A stretch of 64,000 bases of DNA from Eutrigla gurnardus (Eukaryota > Chordata > Actinopteri > Perciformes > Triglidae). This document shows, one piece after another, positions 58,153 through 64,000 of the stretch. The position numbers and the translations under genes were made by a program. A model generated the notes under the pieces. It searched no databases and was not told the DNA's origin. It saw only the letters and a list, made by a program, of their open reading frames with translations. Position 1 is the first letter of the stretch. Each line of letters opens with the position of its first letter. The DNA lies in the NCBI GenBank assembly GCA_963514095.1, contig OY741275.1:26955054-27019053 (forward strand), read 5' to 3'.

Positions 58153-59134
58153 TATGATCTTGAGTCTCTTCCTGGCTGCTACGTGTCTCTTCGAGTGCAG
58201 CCCAAGTCTCGTAAATTGCATCCTTGCTTCCTCCCCTTGAATTCCCGTGGGAAGCGATGCACCATTTGAGTGACATTTTGTCGATGACGGCCAGTAGGGC
58301 CCCTGACATTTTGGGCCCCGGGCTTGTGCCTGGTAGATCCCTTCATTAAATCCAACCATGAGTAACGGAGACGTCAGCATGCTGCTGTTTCTCTCCTCTG
58401 GTCCTCTAGTACCAGGGATGAAGGAGTGTTTATATGATTAAATGATATTATTACACAAGAGGAGGAGAGACAGGTTAGTGTGAAATATATCATCAGTGTT
58501 ATAACGTCATACTGCTGTTACTTGAACTGAACATATAAGAGATTCACCTCCCGTTGGAATATTAGAGAGGAGGCTTAATTAAAGTTTAAAAGGCCAAAGA
58601 CATTAATGTCATTGATAATTGGGACTTTACACTTCTTCTCCTCGGCCTCTCTTTCTTAAAAATGTTGTTTGAACATGACCCCAAAGGCTTTGGTCAGTCA
58701 GGTTGTTAGGGTTCATGTATTAAACTCGGCGTTGGACGGCCGCCGGCTCGCTGTGAGACAGATGGTTTCCTGTTTTACTGGTGAGGTCTGGCAACAACCA
58801 GGCCGCTAATATATGTATGAAAGCTGGAGGGAAGAGTTCCTGCAGCTCTGGGGGGTCCTGGAGCCGACGGGAACTAGTTTCACTCTAAACCCACCTTTCC
58901 ATTCAGCTCCACCGTCTCTACATAACAACCTCTACAACGTCGGTTTATGAATATCATTTATAGTGATATTCTACTGACTAGGCAACGTTTCAACTCCAAT
59001 ATAATTACTGCAGCAGCAGCCAGCTGTCCCCTAAAAGATATGCATGAAAAATGGGGATTTCACACCAGAAAATCACTTCAGTAATAATTTACCTAAAACA
59101 TTTTCTTAACCTGATTAAAAATATAATTATTACT
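58153..59134. other. No recognisable gene
   Basis: The minus-strand frame entering the array from 58309 begins MSGALLAVIDKMSLKW; I do not recognise it. Unique AT-rich DNA follows. Confidence 0.4.
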
Positions 59135-59560
59135 ATCTTTATTGACAGGCTTGAGGTCCAGATATAAAAGACACACAATATACAAACAAATATAAGATTA
59201 CACATAAAAAGACATGTGTCCTCAATGGTTAAAACACATAGAAAAGTTTGGCTGGAGGAAAATCTTGTCTCTCTTTGGGTCGGGTCACATAAAGACCTTG
59301 TGATTAATCAATCAGCCCACATACATGTGTACAATTCCTAAGTAATGCCTGGTAGTGAGTGGGAACATCTTGCTGGTACCACCTTGGGTACTGTGACGGG
59401 ATTCGAAGAGCATCATTATATGCCATCTTATTCATCTTTGCTATGGCTACACCATAAAGAGCTGTTTACACTTCATTAGTGCACATGTGAAATAAGCGTG
59501 CCAGCACATTAACCTGGACATACCATTCATAGCACTGGTGTTATATCATCATATACCCTA
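59135..59560 (-). pseudogene. LINE 3' end fossil, minus strand
   Basis: Read on the minus strand, a broken frame gives LARLFHMCTNEV, stop, TALYGVAIAKMNKMAYNDALRI, then PRWYQQDVP and FQALL-like LLRNCTH. The AYNDxLRIxxxxPRW block is characteristic of the C-terminus of a LINE protein frequent in fish. Beyond it lies a T/G-rich 3' region ending CCTGTCAATAAAGATAG. In-frame stops show it is dead. The clade is not assigned. Confidence 0.6.
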
Positions 59561-59783
59561 CCTATTTTACTTTGCTTACAATATCTAGCTCTTGCTCAGA
59601 CAAGGAAAAGGAGGGAAACTTTAGCTTCCGATCCTCCTTACTTCTGGCTATCATGATAACACTCCAATTCATCAAACCAAATAACGAAAAAGGTTCTGAC
59701 TCATATATTGTATTAACATTTTTTACTAATAATGTTATGATGTCTACCAAAAGGTCAAGAACCGCTTGCCAAACTTTTCTCAA
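59561..59783 (-). pseudogene. Possible upstream part of the same LINE fossil
   Basis: A 73-codon minus-strand frame (MRKVWQAVLDLLVDIITLL..., SLFGLMNW..., KLKFPSFSLSEQEL) lies directly upstream, in the same orientation as the LINE fossil. The style is compatible with a LINE C-terminal region, but I have no firm match, and it could be chance. Confidence 0.3.
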
Positions 59784-59930
59784 CAGTTGCCGCTGGCAAC
59801 CTGGACGCCCCCAACACTCTCAGCTGCTCGTCTGCGGATGGTAATTAGAATAAAAACATTCATATTCTGTTCTCACTCATCGGGAGCTCTTTGTCTGGAA
59901 GGTTAATGAGCTCACACCGATGCAAATTAT

Positions 59931-59933
<3 letters not shown>

Positions 59934-60004
<71 letters not shown>
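59934..60004. repeat. (TA)n microsatellite, 71 bp
   Basis: About 35 uninterrupted TA dinucleotides. Confidence 0.97.
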
Positions 60005-60007
<3 letters not shown>

Positions 60008-62335
60008 AGAACAGCCCATTAACACGGCGTCTTCTCAAGCTTCCTCCAGAACAAGCCAACTGCATTATCTTGATGTATGTGGGGCATCTGCTGATGCTGA
60101 GAAGAACCTAGAAATGCCAGATTTCAGCTCCTGGTTGTGTAAACGGTGTGAACCGGAGACAGCAGGAGACCTGCAGCAGCAGCCGAGAGCCAAGCAGCAC
60201 AAAGCTCTCTGAAATGTCAAATGCCACAGAGATCCGTCCATCGAGCGGCGTCCATCCGATGCCGGGTTCAAGAACCAGGAGAACCAGCAGAACAGGAGAG
60301 TAGCGTACCTAACATGTCAAATATCATCATCTGTATACGTCTATGCCCTGTTTTGTTATTGATTCTATACGAGGCGAGGCTGTTCGGAGCCCTGATGGGT
60401 TTCATGCTTCACTGTTTGGCATTATAATTGTGCTAAATCAATAAAATATTAATAACATTGGATAGAAGCATATAGTTGGATCAAAGCACGTCAACTGCGA
60501 ATAGACACTTTTTTTTTAATGATGATGATGTAATACAGAGTGGATTATTTCTTTCTGATGAATGATTTATCAGATCAGATTCACATAACGCAGCTCGGTC
60601 AGAGCTCCACGTTCCCGTACAACATCATATACGCTGGTTACATGCACGGTGTCTTTTCACATCTTCACAGGAAGTTTGATGTTTGACGTTAACTCAGCGT
60701 TCCCGGCGTCTGACGTGACAAAACGTCAACATTTACCTTCGTCTCCTGCTCCAGACTGAAGAGGAGCAGGCCGTCCTCAGTGTTCTGTGAGGTGGAATGA
60801 TTGTTTGTGGCTTCGAGGAGATCAGAGACGATCTAACGGCTTCAGTTCCCGTCAGAAACGTTTGCTGGGGCGTGCGGCGTTCACGTAAACCGCCTTTAGT
60901 TCAGGTGTCTTAAATCCACTTCGCTGCTGACAGACTTTCACAGATACAACATTCTAAACGCTCACTTCGGTCCTAACGAACACGCTGAACTGCATCTAAA
61001 TGGCGTCGCCGCAGCGTGGCGTTTTCTTAGAAAGAACTCATCCATCTTTCTGAGTGTTTTCAAAGAGAATTATTGTTTAAGATTAATCATCAAAGTGTCT
61101 GGAGCTCCTTGTTGTAATAACTGCTGCTGGGCTTCCCTTCCTTTCTAGCGTCTAATTGCATCTCACCATCTCGGGTTGCGTTCTGCACCGTGAGAAGCGT
61201 GTAGGAGTGTGAGTGCACAGGTCGGATCTCGTTACATGTTTTTCCTTCACGGGGACAAACGAGCCTCCTGGAGACGAGGCGCTCCCTCACGCAGACGAGT
61301 GGCGGCGCGACCACAAAGCAAATTAGCGACGCATCCATCATCGCCGGCTCGGGGATGAGAGACGATCAGCCGGCGTGGCGTTGTAATTTATAAACTGGCA
61401 GACTCGAGAGCCAAACGCCATCATTCTTAGGAGTCTGAATCCAGACATCCATCACAGCCGGCTTCAAAGACTGTTGCTGTGATAGATCTGATCTGGGGGT
61501 TGGGGGGGACGCCTCGCAGGTTCAATACCCCTCGGCTGCAGGGTTACAGGAGACGAGAGCTATAGGAGCCGCGTGCTGGCAGACAATCCTGTTGGTCCTG
61601 CCAGCGATGCGTAAAGCCTCGGAGGGAGTCTGTCCGATGTGAAATATAAATGATGGAGAGATTTGTTTCTCCTGACAAGAAACTCTGCCGTTGTTTGTCT
61701 TTATGAATATTCTACTTAAACCACAAACCCAAACACATCACGCAACACGGAGCAACCGGCGGGAAGCGAGTCCGCGACGCTCCGAGCGGCGGACTCGTCT
61801 GCCGGGACTCGGCTCGCCACATTCCAAGGTAAACACTTTAAAGAACCGCTGGGCGACCTCGCCGGCTTCAGAGGCAGACGTGACCGTGGAAACCGTTGTT
61901 TTCTTCTCTCGGCTCAGTGTCGTCCTTGTTACTCATCCATCAAACGACTCGTCAAAGTTCTGCGTCTGAAGAGAGTCGGATCAAAGCACGGCGGCGTTTC
62001 AGCTCCGACAAAACAACACAAAAAACACGCTATTCTGGGACGAGACATGGATCACATGACACGCAAGGTTTAATGCAGAGTGACTCATCTGTAGAGGAGG
62101 CTTTCTAATTAATGATGTCTCAGATGAGACTCCGACTCTACTTATAAATATATTATATTATATATATATATATACTGTGGACTCAAATCCAGATTCACAG
62201 AATCCTCCAGACTCTCAGCTGAGTGATGAATCAATTCAATCACGAATTAAATACGCCGATTTATGAAATCCCTGGTCTGGACTCGTGACGGGATTATGTC
62301 GGGTGTGAGTTTCATCAACGACGGAGTCAAACGTA
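60005..62335. other. No recognisable gene; CpG-rich block and AT run
   Basis: A CpG-rich block at about 61740-61870 includes the small hairpin CGAGTCCGC / GCGGACTCG (61767-61775, 61789-61797). An AT run lies at 62142-62174. No exon or RNA gene recognised. Confidence 0.45.
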
Positions 62336-62358
62336 CCCCCCCCCCCCCCCCCCCCCCC
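62336..62358. repeat. C23 homopolymer
   Basis: Twenty-three consecutive C. Confidence 0.92.
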
Positions 62359-63191
62359 ATGAGGCCCCTTGTAGTCCTCAGTGGTCCCTGAAAGACCGGA
62401 CCTGGAGTCGGGGCTTGGACCCTGAACCACCAGCCAGAGGCTTTTTTGTCATCGGATTTAATTATTTCTGGTTTCAGGACTTTACGCAGTATGTCTCTGT
62501 ACGTGAGTGGCTCCAGTCTCGTTGCATTGTGGGTAGTGTAGGATGCAGGTGGCCGGAGACCAGAACCAGTCTGCCAGTCTGAGTGAGAGACCGGTCACAA
62601 GTCCAGCTAACTGGTCAGGGATCAGTCTGACTGGTGAAACTGAACAAACACAGACTCGTCTCCGGTGCAGAAACGTTCCTCTGTTCCTCCTGAAGAGATC
62701 TGATCAAACGGAACACGAGAGGCAGTTGTTCTTCAAGACCTCGCGTCACTTTCATTCTCCGCTGCGGGCGCTTCGTCACTCAGGAAGCTGAACGCTGTGG
62801 ATGTGACTGGAAACGCGGCTGGATGTCGGATCCAGGCGTTCGCTCGCAGCAAATTCATCTTGTCATCTTGAAACGTGATGCTAAAGGTGGTGTTTAAAAA
62901 AAAACTAAAACAGATTGAGTCGTCGGCAGGAACATAAATCACCGACTGTCACGCTCTCACTTCCTGTGTGTGTGTTCGCTGTAGATCGACAGTGACATCA
63001 CAGCGAGAGGGAACATCACACCTTCTCTGACTCGACCTCACGTCATCACAGCTGAGTCATGATGTCACCAAGTTCATGCAAATGTTCCCTCAACGTGACA
63101 GCGTCCTCTCGTCCCTCGGGTGATTCAAAAAACTTGTTTGGGACTCATCGAGGTTAACTTTCTCACAAAAACCAGTGAATGTTAAAACTAA
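62359..63191. other. No recognisable gene
   Basis: Unique DNA up to the start of dispersed repeat copy B. Short frames only. Confidence 0.45.
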
Positions 63192-63775
63192 CTGCTTTCT
63201 GGTCTGGTGGACTCTAAACGGACCATAATGTACTAAATGAACATCATGCTGGATTGAAGAAGACTTGAAACTAGAGATTGAGACCATAAACTCATGTTTA
63301 CAATGTTTACTGAGATAATACATCAAGAGAGAAGTAGGACCATTTTCTCATAGACTTCTATACAACCAGAGAGGAGTCGCCCCCTGGTGGCCAGCAGAGA
63401 GAAGTAGGACCATTTTCTCATAGACTTCTATACAACCAGAGAGGAGTCGCCCCCTGGTGGCCAGCAGAGAGAAGTAGGACCATTTTCTCATAGACTTCTA
63501 TACAACCAGAGAGGAGTCGCCCCCTGGTGGCCAGCAGAGAGAAGTAGGACCATTTTCTCATAGACTTCTATACAACCAGAGAGGAGTCGCCCCCTGGTGG
63601 CCAGCAGAGAGAAGTAGGACCATTTTCTCATAGACTTCTATACAACCAGAGAGGAGTCGCCCCCTGGTGGCCAGCAGAGAGAAGTAGGACCATTTTCTCA
63701 TAGACTTCTATACAACCAGAGAGGAGTTGCCCCCTGGTGGCTGGCAGAGAGAATTCAGGTTAAGGCACCTCAGCT
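63192..63775. mobile_element. Dispersed repeat (copy B) carrying six 70-bp tandem units
   Basis: The start (TGCTTTCTGGTC..GTGGACTCTAAACGGACC) matches the linker at 52061-52093 and extends further left than copy A. The leader 63220-63325 appears identical to copy A. It ends AGAGAGAATTCAGGTTAAGGCACCTCAG, a diverged version of the copy A end. Confidence 0.82.
63326..63745 (-). repeat. Array B: six 70-bp units with CTCF-like motifs
   Basis: Unit starts are 63326, 63396, 63466, 63536, 63606 and 63676. The first five units hold the same minus-strand word TGGCCACCAGGGGGCGACT (63375-63393 and every 70 bp). In the sixth, GTTGCC and GGCTGG changes, both CpG/transition-like, weaken it. It has the same unit number and orientation as array A. 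Confidence 0.9.
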
Positions 63776-64000
63776 TCACTTATATAGAATATCTGGCGGT
63801 ATTCTATTCTAGCTTCTAACAGTAGATTTGCTTTTAATCGGTACGACTGCTACATTCCTCTGCCTCTCTGGTGATTCCACTGTGTAGTGGCCGTCTGCTG
63901 GTGGGTGGACCTGACACGTCCGAGGACCGCCCGAGGACACGGACCTGCTGCCGCCACGCCAGCCTTGTAACAGCCGGCGAGACCCCGGGAGTTAAAGCCC
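63776..64000. other. Window end, no recognisable gene
   Basis: G+C and CpG rise after about 63890. No feature is recognised before the window edge. Confidence 0.4.

Noticed and set aside
56068..58309. Minus-strand frame of 611 codons with heptapeptide repeats, and the 373-codon frame with a unique N-terminus
   Set aside because: The 21-bp unit keeps several frames open on both strands equally. There is no preference for one frame, and the N-terminal 52 residues resemble nothing I know.

Overview
The window looks like noncoding, repeat-rich DNA from a ray-finned (teleost) fish. The reasons are an apparently intact Rex3 (RTE-clade) retrotransposon, an L2/Maui-type LINE with the teleost tail sequence (AAGTCGCTTTGGACAAAAGC), several dispersed repeats of fish type, and very dense (GT)n, (TA)n and GC-homopolymer tracts. 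There is one 200-base assembly gap (1301-1500). I could not recognise any host protein-coding gene, exon, tRNA or rRNA. The only substantial coding sequences belong to retrotransposons.

Layout. 1-1300: 3' part of an L2-like LINE, running off the left edge and into the gap. 1501-10.9 kb: mostly unique AT-rich DNA with a fold-back element at about 4.05-4.24 kb. 10.88-15.0 kb: two large minisatellites (a 12/10-bp mosaic and a 22-bp unit), separated by a fossil LINE reverse-transcriptase scrap. 15-25.9 kb: unique DNA with microsatellites, copies of a tRNA-like dispersed repeat, and a DNA element carrying its own 32-bp tandem repeat (23.88-24.36 kb). 25.97-29.45 kb: Rex3 with one 1058-codon frame holding endonuclease and reverse transcriptase domains, nested inside an older dispersed repeat and flanked by a GGGACTC duplication. 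30-36 kb: microsatellites, a LINE 3' fossil and homeodomain-site-rich noncoding DNA. 36.4-39.85 kb: an 81-bp tandem repeat, a solo LTR (TSD ATGC) and two back-to-back minisatellites. 40-53 kb: mainly unique sequence, with an inverted diverged copy of the 36.5-36.9 kb repeat at about 47 kb. 53.37-53.9 and 63.22-63.76 kb: two near-identical dispersed repeats, each with six 70-bp units. 55.68-58.15 kb: a second solo LTR (TSD GTAG) abutting a 2-kb 21-bp minisatellite. 59.15-59.56 kb: a minus-strand LINE 3' fossil.

The most interesting signal is that each 70-bp unit of the two six-unit arrays carries a close match to the vertebrate CTCF consensus, all in one orientation. Further isolated matches flank the first array. 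If bound, these would be transposon-borne insulator clusters about 9.9 kb apart. Other notable points are higher-order duplications within the minisatellites (374 bp; about 712 bp), the pair of solo LTRs with clean 4-bp target duplications, and the nested Rex3. All motif and family calls were made by eye. No database or alignment was run.
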